Shown here: positions 55,560-63,563 of the stretch, one piece after another
Position numbering within the stretch: position 1 is the first letter of the stretch
Layout: every line of letters starts with the position of its first letter
Source: Sphingomonas pseudosanguinis
GTDB lineage: Bacteria > Pseudomonadota > Alphaproteobacteria > Sphingomonadales > Sphingomonadaceae
Direction of reading: 5' to 3'
Length of the DNA: 64,000 nucleotides
Assembly (NCBI RefSeq): GCF_014196255.1
Contig: NZ_JACIDH010000001.1
Location: 496,001 to 560,000 of the forward strand
Translations under genes and position numbers: made by a program
The notes under the pieces: generated by a model
The model's database searches: none
The model's input: only the letters and a program-made list of their open reading frames with translations
Told to the model about the DNA's origin: nothing

Positions 55560-55690
55560 GCTACCCCTCCACCACCCGGCTCCGCCGGGCGGTCCCCCTC
55601 CCCAAGCACAGCTTGGGGAGGATTTGTGTAGCCCATTCCTCCCCAAGCTGTGCTTGGGGAGGGGGACCATGCGCAGCATGGTGGAGGGGC
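55560..55690. repeat. R1-like composite palindrome, divergent sequence variant
   Basis: Two inverted hairpins (CCTCCCCAAGCACAGCTTGG and its counterpart CCAAGCTGTGCTTGGGGAGG) bracket a short centre. Each is joined to GGGGGACC(A)..GGTGGAGGGG arms like those of R1. The framework is the same as R1 but the hairpin tips differ. It fills most of the glnD-proA gap. Confidence 0.82.
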
Positions 55691-55763
55691 AAGGCCCTGC
55701 CCTTTCGACGGGCCAAGATTCCGATGCTTGGGCCCATCGCCCGTCCATGATACCGCCCCCGGC

Positions 55764-57026
55764 ATGGCCGACCATCACGACATTCCCGCCCTGATCACCG
55801 ATATGGGCCAGCGCGCCCGCACTGCTGCTCGGACTTTGGCGCAGATGCCGACCGCAGCCAAGGCGAACGCCCTGCATGCCGCCGCCGCCGCGATCCGCGA
55901 CGCGACGCCGGCCATCCTGGAAGCCAATGCACAGGATGTCGCGGCCGGCGCGGTGAACGGCCTCAGCCCGGCCATGCTCGACCGGCTGAGGTTGGACGAT
56001 GCCCGGATCGCCGGCATCGTCGCCGGCGTCGAGGCGGTGGCCGGTCTGCCTGATCCGGTCGGCGAGCGGATCGACGAGCGCACCCGGCCCAACGGCCTGA
56101 ACCTGTCGCGGGTCCGCGTGCCGGTGGGGGTGATCGGCATCGTCTATGAAAGCCGCCCCAACGTCACGGTCGACGCCGCCGCGCTATGTGCGATGGCGGG
56201 CAATGCCGCGATCCTGCGTGGGGGCACGGAGGCGGTGCACAGCAACCGCGCGCTGCATGCCGCCTTCGTCCGGGGCTGGACGGCGGCGGGCGGGCCGGCG
56301 GATGCGGTGCAATTGGTGCCGACCACCGACCGTGCGGCGGTGGGCGCGATGCTGGCGGCGGACGGGGTGATCGACCTGCTGATCCCGCGCGGCGGCAAGA
56401 GCCTGGTCGCGCGGGTGCAGGCCGAGGCGAAGGTACCTGTCCTCGCGCATCTCGACGGGATCAATCACGTCTATGTCGACGGCTCGGCGGATACCGCCAT
56501 GGCGACCCGGATCGTGCGCGACGCCAAGATGCGCCGCACCGGCATTTGCGGGGCGATGGAGACGCTGTTGATCGACCGTGCCTATTGCCGCCCGGCCGAA
56601 CTGGTCGCCGCGTTGATCGACGCAGGGTGCGCGGTGCGCGGGGACGCCGACATCCGCGAGATCGTACCCGGACTTGAAGCGGCCACGTCCGAGGACTGGG
56701 ACACCGAATATCTCGATGCTATCGCCAGCGTGGCCGTGGTCGACGGGGTGGAAGGCGCGATGGCGCATATCGCCGCGCATGGATCGCACCATACCGATGC
56801 GATCGTTGCCGAGGACGAAGCCGTCGCCGAGCGCTTCCTGGCACAGGTCGACAGCGCGATCGTGCTGTGGAACGCCTCCACCCAGTTCGCGGATGGCGGC
56901 GAGTTCGGGCTGGGCGCGGAGATCGGCATCGCCACCGGGCGACTGCACGCGCGGGGGCCGGTCGCTCTGGAGGGGTTGACGACGTATAAGTGGGTCGGGC
57001 GCGGGACCGGGCAAATCCGCGGATGA
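55764..57026 (+). CDS. proA: Gamma-glutamyl phosphate reductase
   Basis: 420 residues. Second step of proline synthesis: NADPH reduction of gamma-glutamyl phosphate to the semialdehyde. Aldehyde-dehydrogenase-like fold: LSRVRVPVGVIGIVYESRPN, AALCAMAGNAAILRGGTEAV, LIPRGGKSLVARVQAEAKVP, the catalytic Cys in RRTGICGAMETLLID, and LWNASTQFADGGEFGLGAEI then GPVALEGLTTYKWV. Start ATG 55764 matches family length; the upstream frame is repeat-derived. Its last codons overlap nadD (ATGA at 57023-57026), a common proA-nadD coupling. proB is not in the window. Confidence 0.96.
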   Translation: MADHHDIPALITDMGQRARTAARTLAQMPTAAKANALHAAAAAIRDATPAILEANAQDVAAGAVNGLSPAMLDRLRLDDARIAGIVAGVEAVAGLPDPVGERIDERTRPNGLNLSRVRVPVGVIGIVYESRPNVTVDAAALCAMAGNAAILRGGTEAVHSNRALHAAFVRGWTAAGGPADAVQLVPTTDRAAVGAMLAADGVIDLLIPRGGKSLVARVQAEAKVPVLAHLDGINHVYVDGSADTAMATRIVRDAKMRRTGICGAMETLLIDRAYCRPAELVAALIDAGCAVRGDADIREIVPGLEAATSEDWDTEYLDAIASVAVVDGVEGAMAHIAAHGSHHTDAIVAEDEAVAERFLAQVDSAIVLWNASTQFADGGEFGLGAEIGIATGRLHARGPVALEGLTTYKWVGRGTGQIRG

Positions 57027-57622
57027 AGATCGGTCTGCTCGGCGGGTCGTTCAATCCCGCCCACCGGGGGCATCGTCGCATCACGCTGGACGCGATGCGT
57101 GCACTGGACTTGGATGAGGTCTGGTGGCTGGTGTCGCCTGGCAACCCGCTGAAGGACGGGGCCGGCGACATGGCGCCCTTTGCCGCGCGGTTCGCCTCGG
57201 CTGAGCGCATGGCCCGGCGCGCACCGATCCGGGCGAGTGCGATCGAGCGGGAGCTGCACACCCGCTACACGCTCGACACGGTGCGCAAGATCATCCGCCG
57301 CTACCCCGGCCACCAGTTCATCTGGCTGATGGGCGAGGACAATCTGGAGCAGTTTCACCGCTGGCGCAGGTGGCGCGATATTGCCCGCGCGATCCCGATT
57401 GCGGTTATCGGCCGTCCGGGGTACAATGCCGCCGCCCACGCGACACCCGCGCTGGGCTGGTTCAGGCGTTTCCAGAGGCGTCCGGGCCAGGCGAAGAACT
57501 GGACGATGTGGAGTTTGCCGGCCTTCGTGCTGTTGCGCTTCCGCCCCGACCCGACTTCCGCCACGGGCCTTCGGGCCCGCGATCCGGACTGGTTTCGGCA
57601 TATGGGCCGAAACGTCCCCTGA
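57023..57622 (+). CDS. nadD: Nicotinate-nucleotide adenylyltransferase
   Basis: 199 residues. Adenylates nicotinate mononucleotide to deamido-NAD. N-terminal GLLGGSFNPAHRGHRRITLD holds the (H/T)xGH-type motif, followed by DEVWWLVSPGNPLK, YPGHQFIWLMGEDNLEQFHR and RWRDIARAIPIAVIGRPGY. The C-terminal SxxxxR motif appears as DPTSATGLRARDP instead of the classical ISST(x)IR. ATG 57023 overlaps the proA stop. rsfS follows after 12 bases, the usual nadD-rsfS-rlmH order. Confidence 0.94.
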   Translation: MKIGLLGGSFNPAHRGHRRITLDAMRALDLDEVWWLVSPGNPLKDGAGDMAPFAARFASAERMARRAPIRASAIERELHTRYTLDTVRKIIRRYPGHQFIWLMGEDNLEQFHRWRRWRDIARAIPIAVIGRPGYNAAAHATPALGWFRRFQRRPGQAKNWTMWSLPAFVLLRFRPDPTSATGLRARDPDWFRHMGRNVP

Positions 57623-57634
57623 ACAGGAGCTCAC

Positions 57635-58039
57635 TTGGCCACTTCCCCGCAATCGCCGCGTCCGTCCGATCCTGCCGAGGTGGAGGCGCTGCACCGCCTG
57701 ATCCTCGCCTCGCTCGATGACGACCAGGCGGTGGAGACGATCTCGATCCCGCTCGCGGGCAAGTCGTCGATCGCAGATTTCATGGTGATCGCCAGCGGTC
57801 GTTCGACCCGGCAGGTCGCCTCGATGGCGATGAAGCTCGCCGAGAAGATCAAGGCCGAGTTCGGCCGTTCGGTCCGGATCGAGGGTCTGCCGACCGCCGA
57901 CTGGGTGCTGATCGACGCGAACGACGTCATCGTCCACCTGTTCCGGCCCGAGGTCCGCAGCTTCTACAATCTTGAGCGCATGTGGGCGTTCGGCGATGCG
58001 CCGACTCCCCCTGCGAGTCCCGCCGACCGCAACCTCTGA
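57635..58039 (+). CDS. rsfS: Ribosomal silencing factor RsfS (TTG start)
   Basis: 134 residues. Binds L14 and blocks subunit joining in starvation. Family blocks: LILASLDDDQAVETISIPLA, SSIADFMVIASGRSTRQVAS, then GLPTADWVLIDANDVIVHLF and RPEVRSFYNLERMW. The start codon is TTG at 57635, supported by AGGAG five bases upstream and by the absence of an in-frame ATG near it. It continues the proA-nadD operon into rlmH. Confidence 0.94.
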   Translation: MATSPQSPRPSDPAEVEALHRLILASLDDDQAVETISIPLAGKSSIADFMVIASGRSTRQVASMAMKLAEKIKAEFGRSVRIEGLPTADWVLIDANDVIVHLFRPEVRSFYNLERMWAFGDAPTPPASPADRNL

Positions 58040-58056
58040 CGCCTTAGAGGCCGCCC

Positions 58057-58479
58057 GTGCTGCTGCATATCGTCGCGCGCGGGCGGATCGGCCGTTCGCC
58101 CGAGGCCGAGCTGGTCGATCGCTATATCAAGCGGATCGGCTGGCCGACCAAAATCACCGAACTTCCCGATACCGGCGGCAAAGTGCCGCCGCTGGAAGGG
58201 CAGGCGCGCCTCGTCCTGATGGACGAGAAGGGCGAGAATCTGTCCTCGATGGATTTCGCGCGCCGGCTGGAGCGCTGGCGTGACGACGGCGTGCGCGAGT
58301 GTCGCTTCATGATCGGCGCGGCGGACGGGTTCGAGGATGCCGACCGGGCACGCGCCGACCTGCTGATCTCCTATGGCCGGGCGACCTGGCCGCACATGAT
58401 GGCGCGCGCGATGCTGGCTGAGCAGCTGTTCCGCGCGACCAGCATCCTCGCCAACCATCCCTATCACCGCGAAGGCTAG
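58057..58479 (+). CDS. rlmH: 23S rRNA (pseudouridine-1915-N3) methyltransferase RlmH (GTG start)
   Basis: 140 residues, SPOUT-class methyltransferase that methylates pseudouridine 1915 in helix 69. N-terminal LLHIVARGRIGRSPEAELVD and YIKRIGWPTKITELPD, then the trefoil-knot SAM site: LVLMDEKGENLSSMDFARRL, CRFMIGAADGFED, and the C-terminal RAMLAEQLFRATSILANHPYH with terminal HPYHREG, a hallmark of the family. GTG at 58057 gives family length; TAGAGG lies just upstream. Next comes the EnvC-like gene after four bases. Confidence 0.95.
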   Translation: MLLHIVARGRIGRSPEAELVDRYIKRIGWPTKITELPDTGGKVPPLEGQARLVLMDEKGENLSSMDFARRLERWRDDGVRECRFMIGAADGFEDADRARADLLISYGRATWPHMMARAMLAEQLFRATSILANHPYHREG

Positions 58480-58483
58480 GCGC

Positions 58484-59641
58484 ATGGCGCGGCGGTGGCT
58501 CGCGGCTTTTGGCGGATTGCTGCTGCTGGGGGCGACCGACATCGCTGGCGACCAGCGCAGGCTGGCCGAAGCGCGCGTCGGCGCGGCGGAAGCGCAGGCC
58601 AGGGCCAAGGCGCTGGAGGCGCGCGCGGGTCAGGAACGCGATGCCGCCGCCGCCGCCGATGCCCGGGAGCAGGCCATGGCCGCCCGCGTCGCGGCGACCG
58701 AGGCGGAGGTGCGGGCGGCGCGGGCGCGGGTGACGCTGGTCGCCGGGCTGCTCGACCGCCAGCGGACCCGGCTGGCGCGGGCGCAGGCGCCGCTCGCGCA
58801 TCTGCTGGCCGCGATGCAGGACATGGCGGCGCGCCCGCCCATTGCGGCGGTGGCGCAACCCGGATCGGTCGCCGACCTCGCGCATGTCCGCGCGGTCTTC
58901 TCCACCATCGCCCCCGTCATCGCCGAGCGATCGGCGACGGTTCGCCGCGAACTGGCCGCATCGCGCCGGGTCGAGGCGCAGGCCAAGGTGGCGGCGCAGG
59001 CGCTCGCCACGACCTCCGCCAGGCTGGAGGGCCAGCGTCAGATGCTCGCCCGGCTGGAGGCGCTGCACCGCGGCCGCGCCGACAGCCTGGGGCGCAGCGC
59101 GATCGACGAATCCAACCGCGCGCTGGCGCTGGGCGAGGCGGCGCGCGATCTCGTCGACCAGATGGCCGAGCGCGGGACGGCACAGGCGACCGCGGGAGAG
59201 CTGGTCCGGCTGGCGGGGCCGGTCGCACGGCCGCTGGCGCCGGGGGTGAAGGGGCCGGAGATCGCGGCCGGCACCTACCGCCTGCCGGTGCGGGGCCGCG
59301 TCGCCGGCGGCTTCGGTGAGATTTCGGATGCCGGCGTGCGGGCGCGTGGCATTACCCTGGCGACCGCGTCCGCTGCGACCGTGGTGGCACCGGCCGCCGG
59401 CACGGTCCGCTACGCCGCACCGTTCCGGGGCTATGGCGGGATCGTCATCCTCGACCATGGCGAAGGCTGGACCAGCCTGGTGACCGGCCTGGGCGCGCTA
59501 GCCGTGCATACCGGGGAGCGGGTCGAAGCCGGCGCGGTACTCGGCCGCGCTGGCAACGGCCGTGGCGGAGCCGCCCCGCGCGTCACGGTGGAACTGCGCC
59601 GCGATGGCCGGCCGATGGATATTGCCGCGCTTCTGGGGTGA
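58484..59641 (+). CDS. EnvC-like murein hydrolase activator, degenerate M23/LytM domain
   Basis: 385 residues, exported (signal MARRWLAAFGGLLLLGATDI). Long coiled coil (about residues 22-200) rich in Ala/Arg/Glu, then a C-terminal LytM domain. The usual metal ligands are missing: the HxxxD position reads RARGITLATA and the HxH position reads RVTVELRRDG, so it should not cleave peptidoglycan itself. It more likely activates amidases at the septum, as EnvC does. Family features that remain: LPVRGRVAGGFGE, GGIVILDHGEGWTSL and GAVLGRAGNGRGG. Four bases after rlmH. I recall the S41 peptidase gene directly following in relatives; here a three-gene cassette intervenes. Confidence 0.88.
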   Translation: MARRWLAAFGGLLLLGATDIAGDQRRLAEARVGAAEAQARAKALEARAGQERDAAAAADAREQAMAARVAATEAEVRAARARVTLVAGLLDRQRTRLARAQAPLAHLLAAMQDMAARPPIAAVAQPGSVADLAHVRAVFSTIAPVIAERSATVRRELAASRRVEAQAKVAAQALATTSARLEGQRQMLARLEALHRGRADSLGRSAIDESNRALALGEAARDLVDQMAERGTAQATAGELVRLAGPVARPLAPGVKGPEIAAGTYRLPVRGRVAGGFGEISDAGVRARGITLATASAATVVAPAAGTVRYAAPFRGYGGIVILDHGEGWTSLVTGLGALAVHTGERVEAGAVLGRAGNGRGGAAPRVTVELRRDGRPMDIAALLG

Positions 59642-59764
59642 GCGCGAATCGATCGGGGTGCTATGCCGCCATCCTGTTACCCAGGGCGTGCCTGTAAATG
59701 GGTTAAGCCATTTCCGTGGTGATTTACGCTTCATCCCGCTGATGTCAGAGGTTATCCTGTTGTG

Positions 59765-60295
59765 ATGAAAGCGACCGTGACCTTGGCCATGGCCATGGCA
59801 ACAGCCCTTTTCACTCTCGCCGGCTGCGGTTCGGCGGAGGATGTCGACACCAACGCGGCGAGCGCACCGGCTGCCACCGTTCTGACTTCGGATGCGATCG
59901 AGGTGACAGGGGATACCGGTCTTTACACCTATGGCGACGGTGGCGCGAAAACACAGATTCGCTTCCCGGTCACAACGCAGAGGGCCGATCCCGTCCTCTA
60001 TCACGACGTACGGCGGCTAGGAGAAAGCGACGGCGTCGTCGTGGTTCTTGACAGCTATGGCAGCAGGAATGGGGGCGAGCGCTGCGCCAATGGCCGGGAG
60101 TCGTGGGTAAGGCTCTTTTCGATCGCGAAGAAGCGCATGACGGACGCCGTTTTAGCCGAAAGCTGTCTCGATCGACGTGAGGCGGGTGAGCCGCCGGTCA
60201 CGTGGGAGGGCAATGGCTTTACCGTCAACGCCAGGGAATCGCGCAGGTTCGTCATCGTCAATGGTAAGGCCAAAAGCACGGAGGCGCCACGATGA
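59765..60295 (+). CDS. Lipoprotein of unknown function, first gene of a three-gene cassette
   Basis: 176 residues. Lipoprotein signal with lipobox TLAGC (MKATVTLAMAMATALFTLAGC in two pieces, Cys about residue 20), Ala/Ser linker, then a small domain with strands such as GLYTYGDGGAKTQIRFPV, SDGVVVVLDSYGSR, a Cys pair (GGERCANGRESW, LAESCLDRREA) and WEGNGFTVNARESRRFVIVN. No family recognised. ATG 59765 is taken; a GTG one codon upstream is possible. SD is weak (CAGAGG, 12 bases). Its stop overlaps the next start (ATGA at 60292). The cassette lies between the EnvC-like gene and ctpA, is locally less GC-rich and may be acquired. Confidence 0.75.
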   Translation: MKATVTLAMAMATALFTLAGCGSAEDVDTNAASAPAATVLTSDAIEVTGDTGLYTYGDGGAKTQIRFPVTTQRADPVLYHDVRRLGESDGVVVVLDSYGSRNGGERCANGRESWVRLFSIAKKRMTDAVLAESCLDRREAGEPPVTWEGNGFTVNARESRRFVIVNGKAKSTEAPR

Positions 60296-61140
60296 GCGAT
60301 CAGACCAACCAGATCGTCGTTGCCGACCGGGACATGCTGGTCCGCATGTGGCTTGCCGAGGCGGTCGCGACAGGCAAGATGACGCAGGCAGCAGCGGACA
60401 AGCATTGGAACGACTATTCCGACAACTGGCACACGATCGCCAATTACTTTTCCGCCACAGACGATGCGATGCTGATCCGCAAGCTGGTCCGTGAAACGGG
60501 CATTCGCGGGCGCTGCTATTTTAAAAGCTATAACGGCAAGCTGCATGTCGTATTCAAAGGCTATCCGGGCCTGCGTCGTGTTCTAAACGGCACAAAATAT
60601 GGCGCCCTCCATCCCAAGGTCGTGGGTCTGGGGATCGGCAAGGCGGGTGTGGCGAAGTCGGTCAAGGGCGGCACCATCGTATCCGTCGTCCTGCTGACAG
60701 TATGGAACATCGTTGATTATGTCATCCGTGACGAGGCGACCCTCGGACAGATGCTTGGCGGTATTGCTGGCGACGTCAGCAAGGCGCTGATTGCGGGCGG
60801 TGTCGGCTATGCTGCGGGGTCGGCGGCGGTCGCCTTGGGCATGACCGTGGCGGCCGGGCCCCTGGTGATCGCCGTGGTGGTCGGTTTGGGCGTCGGCTGG
60901 GCGCTCGATGCGCTCGATCAAAAGTATCGATTTACTGAGCGTCTGCAAAAGCAGCTCGACGAGGGGATCGCCGAGCTGGAACGTAAGAAGCAGGCCTTGG
61001 TCGCGCGGGGTAGAAGCACGGCATTCCAAGCGGCCGGAAATCTGATCGACCTGATCCGCGATGCGGCGATCGCGGAAGGTAAGCGGCAAATCCGCGACAT
61101 GGTCTGGAAGCTCCTTCCCCGTTATCCCACGCTGCGATGA
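60292..61140 (+). CDS. Putative membrane-active protein with colicin-like hydrophobic hairpin, 282 aa
   Basis: No signal peptide. Residues 1-100 are soluble and helical (DMLVRMWLAEAVATGKMTQA, WHTIANYF). GIRGRCYFKSYNGKLHVVFK leads to GYPGLRRVLNGTKYGALHPK and the conserved-looking VVGLGIGKAGVAKSVKGG. A first membrane helix follows (TIVSVVLLTVWNIVDYVI, about 128-145), then a Gly/Ala-rich hairpin (about 165-206; AAGPLVIAVVVGLGVGWALD), then a charged coil (RLQKQLDEGIAELERKKQAL). Layout and phrase pattern recall pore-forming effector-like proteins in gammaproteobacteria; this is memory, not a search. ATGA overlaps at both ends tie it to the lipoprotein and the next membrane protein. It could also be an ordinary membrane protein. 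Confidence 0.7.
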   Translation: MSDQTNQIVVADRDMLVRMWLAEAVATGKMTQAAADKHWNDYSDNWHTIANYFSATDDAMLIRKLVRETGIRGRCYFKSYNGKLHVVFKGYPGLRRVLNGTKYGALHPKVVGLGIGKAGVAKSVKGGTIVSVVLLTVWNIVDYVIRDEATLGQMLGGIAGDVSKALIAGGVGYAAGSAAVALGMTVAAGPLVIAVVVGLGVGWALDALDQKYRFTERLQKQLDEGIAELERKKQALVARGRSTAFQAAGNLIDLIRDAAIAEGKRQIRDMVWKLLPRYPTLR

Positions 61141-61562
61141 CCCGAGAAAGACGACGCGCCGCGCTTGTGATGGCGGGCATAGGCCTGACGCTGTCGCTCC
61201 TCTGCGGTTGGCTGCTGATGGATACGATCGGCACGTTTCTGGCCGCATGGCGTGCCGGGGCGGCGGAGATACGGGTGTCGGGCGGTGATGTCGGCATGCT
61301 GGCGTTGATGCCGGTCTTCGTCGCATTGGCGGCCTGGGGCATGGTCGCGGCATTTCGGGATGGTGTCGCGCTGCGCCGGGCGGGGAATGGGATCGCGGTC
61401 GCGGCGATGATCGCGCTGGTCATCGCGCTGACGGGGTCCTGGGTGTTTCAGGACTGGGCGGAGCGGCGGTTGGTCAAGGACGGCTATGTGCGGTGCGGGG
61501 TGGAACGCGCCGGTCGTTTCTCGGCGCTGACCCTATGCGCCCGCAAGGCGGGCCCGGCGTAA
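61137..61562 (+). CDS. Small three-helix membrane protein, possible immunity protein, 141 aa
   Basis: Start ATG overlaps the preceding stop (ATGA at 61137-61140). Membrane helices at about residues 9-29 (LVMAGIGLTLSLLCGWLLM), 54-74 (MLALMPVFVALAAWGMVAAF) and 85-105 (GIAVAAMIALVIALTGSWVF), then a soluble tail with two Cys: RLVKDGYVRCGVE and FSALTLCARK. The GYxxC...LC tail resembles DUF1240-type small membrane proteins as I remember them. A short polytopic protein directly behind a hairpin-bearing partner is the usual position for a pore-former immunity protein; this is inference. Function otherwise unknown. Confidence 0.7.
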   Translation: MTRERRRAALVMAGIGLTLSLLCGWLLMDTIGTFLAAWRAGAAEIRVSGGDVGMLALMPVFVALAAWGMVAAFRDGVALRRAGNGIAVAAMIALVIALTGSWVFQDWAERRLVKDGYVRCGVERAGRFSALTLCARKAGPA

Positions 61563-61657
61563 AGCCGGCTGGTGGCCGAGATCGGGAAGGCATCGCCGCC
61601 ATTCCCCGAACTCGGCCCCGCCACTCCCGCTCAGCCTCGGTTCAGCACGGTTACGCT

Positions 61658-61685
61658 TTGATTGCAGGCGGCTTGCGGCTACAAA
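61658..61685 (+). promoter_or_regulatory. Candidate ctpA promoter
   Basis: TTGATT (61658-61663), a 16-base spacer and TACAAA (61680-61685), 32 bases before the ctpA start. It suggests ctpA is transcribed independently of the preceding cassette. Confidence 0.45.
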
Positions 61686-61716
61686 GGCCGCCATATTACC
61701 AGGTCCAGGACCCTCA

Positions 61717-63066
61717 ATGCCCCGTCCGCTTGCAAAACGTCCGTTTCTGACTGCTACTGCGATCGTCGGCGCGCTTGCCATGGTGCCGATCACGACCTCC
61801 GCGATGGCCGCCGTCGACAGCTCCACCGTTCGCCAGTTCGATCGCTTCCTCGACGTCTATAACCGGATCAAGGCCGATTATGTCGACAAGGTCGACGACG
61901 ACACGCTGATCAAGGGCGCGATCCAGGGGATGCTGGCCGCGCTCGATCCGCACAGCAGCTATGTCGACGCGCTCGATTTTGACAACCTGAAAATCCAGAC
62001 CGAGGGCAATTATGGCGGGCTGGGCCTGACCGTCTCGATGGAGGACGGCGCGATCAAGGTCATCGCGCCGCAGGAGGATACGCCGGCGGGCCGCGCGGGC
62101 GTGAAGTCGGGCGATTACATCACCCATATCGACGGCAAGCTGATCTACGGCCAGTCGCTGGACGAGGCGATCGGCCAGATGCGCGGCAAGCCCGGCACCA
62201 AGATCAAGCTGACCCTCGTCCGCCCCGGCCGCGACAAGCCGATCGAGCTGACCCTGACCCGCGAGGTCATTGTCCAGCGCCCGGTGAAGTGGGAGGTGAA
62301 GGGCGATATCGGCTATATCAACATCAACACCTTCTCCGAGAATACCGGCGCGGACACGCGGGCCGCGATCATGGCGATCGACAAGGCGCTGGGTCACCGG
62401 CCGCTCGGCTATGTCGTCGACCTGCGCGACAATGGCGGCGGATTGCTGACCCAGGCGATCGCGGTCAGCGACGCCTTTCTCGATCACGGCGAGATCGTGT
62501 CGCAGCGCGGTCGCGAGAAGTCGGACATCGAGCGCTATTACGCCAAGCCCGGCGACGATGCGCATGGCCTGCCCATCATCGTGCTGACCAACTCCGGCAC
62601 CGCCTCCGCCTCGGAGATCGTCGCGGGCGCGCTGCAGGACCATCACCGTGCGATCGTCATGGGCGAGCGCAGTTTCGGCAAGGGCTCGGTGCAGACGCTG
62701 CTGCCGCTCGGCCCCGAAACCGCGCTGCGCCTGACCACCGCGCGCTATTACACCCCCTCGGGTCGGTCGGTGCAGGAGGGCGGGATCGAGCCGGACATCA
62801 AGGTCCCGCAGATTTCCGACCCCGATTACAAGACGCGCCCCGTCTTCCGCGAGGCCGATCTGCGCCGTCACCTGATCAACGAGGTGAAGGCCGACAACAA
62901 GATTCTGGAGGAGGACAATAAGGACGATCCGCGCTTCGCCGCCACGCCCGAGGCGCTGAAGAAGCAGGGGGTTGAGGACTTCCAGCTCTATTATGCGCTG
63001 AAGACGATCGCCCGGCTGGGCGGCCCGGCGCAGGTCGCCGCCGCCACCAAGCCGCCGGTGAAGTGA
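61717..63066 (+). CDS. ctpA: S41-family C-terminal processing peptidase (CtpA)
   Basis: 449 residues. Periplasmic serine protease with a PDZ domain. Signal peptide LTATAIVGALAMVPITTSAM, N-terminal helices (DVYNRIKADYVDKVDDDTLI, GMLAALDPHSSYVD), PDZ domain (GGLGLTVSMEDGAIKVIAPQ ... AGVKSGDYITHIDGKLI), then the peptidase: VVDLRDNGGGLLTQAIAVSD, catalytic Ser in TNSGTASASEIVAGALQD and Lys in GERSFGKGSVQTLLPL. The Ser-Lys dyad is intact. It probably trims cell-wall hydrolases or lipoproteins. EnvC-CtpA adjacency is common in alphaproteobacteria; here they are separated by about 2.1 kb. dsbB follows after two bases. Confidence 0.95.
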   Translation: MPRPLAKRPFLTATAIVGALAMVPITTSAMAAVDSSTVRQFDRFLDVYNRIKADYVDKVDDDTLIKGAIQGMLAALDPHSSYVDALDFDNLKIQTEGNYGGLGLTVSMEDGAIKVIAPQEDTPAGRAGVKSGDYITHIDGKLIYGQSLDEAIGQMRGKPGTKIKLTLVRPGRDKPIELTLTREVIVQRPVKWEVKGDIGYININTFSENTGADTRAAIMAIDKALGHRPLGYVVDLRDNGGGLLTQAIAVSDAFLDHGEIVSQRGREKSDIERYYAKPGDDAHGLPIIVLTNSGTASASEIVAGALQDHHRAIVMGERSFGKGSVQTLLPLGPETALRLTTARYYTPSGRSVQEGGIEPDIKVPQISDPDYKTRPVFREADLRRHLINEVKADNKILEEDNKDDPRFAATPEALKKQGVEDFQLYYALKTIARLGGPAQVAAATKPPVK

Positions 63067-63068
63067 CG

Positions 63069-63563
63069 ATGGCCGTGCCGCGCACCCGCAACGAGACGCG
63101 CGCCAATATGCTGGCGCTGCTGATCCCCGCCGCGCTGCTGGCGGGCGCCTGGGCCAGCCAGCTGATCGGCGGGCTGTACCCGTGCGAGATGTGCCATTGG
63201 CAGCGCTGGCCGCATTATGCCGCGCTGGTGCCGGCGCTCCTCGCCTTTGTCGTGCCGCAGCGGAGCATTCGCGGATCGCTTGTCATCCTTGCCGCGTTGT
63301 TGATCGCGGTGTCGGGGGTGATCGGTGTGGCGCATGCCGGGGTCGAATATGGCTGGTGGCAGGGCTTCACCGCGTGCACCTCGACGGTGGATTTGACGGG
63401 GTTGAGCGCGGCGGACCGATTGAGCGCCATCATGAAGGCGCCGGTCATCCGCTGCGACGTGGCGCAATGGACGTTGGGCGGCATCTCGCTGGCGGGGTTC
63501 AATGCGATCATCTCGCTGGGCGGCGCGGCGGCGATCCTGTTGTTGATGAGGAAGGCACGATGA
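63069..63563 (+). CDS. Disulfide bond formation protein B
   Basis: 164 residues with four membrane helices. DsbB reoxidises DsbA and passes electrons to quinone. The first periplasmic Cys pair is in GGLYPCEMCHWQRWPHYAAL (CxxC), the second pair in FTACTST and PVIRCDVAQW. The C-terminal helix is GGAAAILLLMRKA. Start ATG 63069 lies two bases after the ctpA stop; an in-frame GTG at 63063 overlaps ctpA. Its stop overlaps the next start (ATGA at 63560), so ctpA-dsbB-coq7 form one operon. Confidence 0.92.
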   Translation: MAVPRTRNETRANMLALLIPAALLAGAWASQLIGGLYPCEMCHWQRWPHYAALVPALLAFVVPQRSIRGSLVILAALLIAVSGVIGVAHAGVEYGWWQGFTACTSTVDLTGLSAADRLSAIMKAPVIRCDVAQWTLGGISLAGFNAIISLGGAAAILLLMRKAR

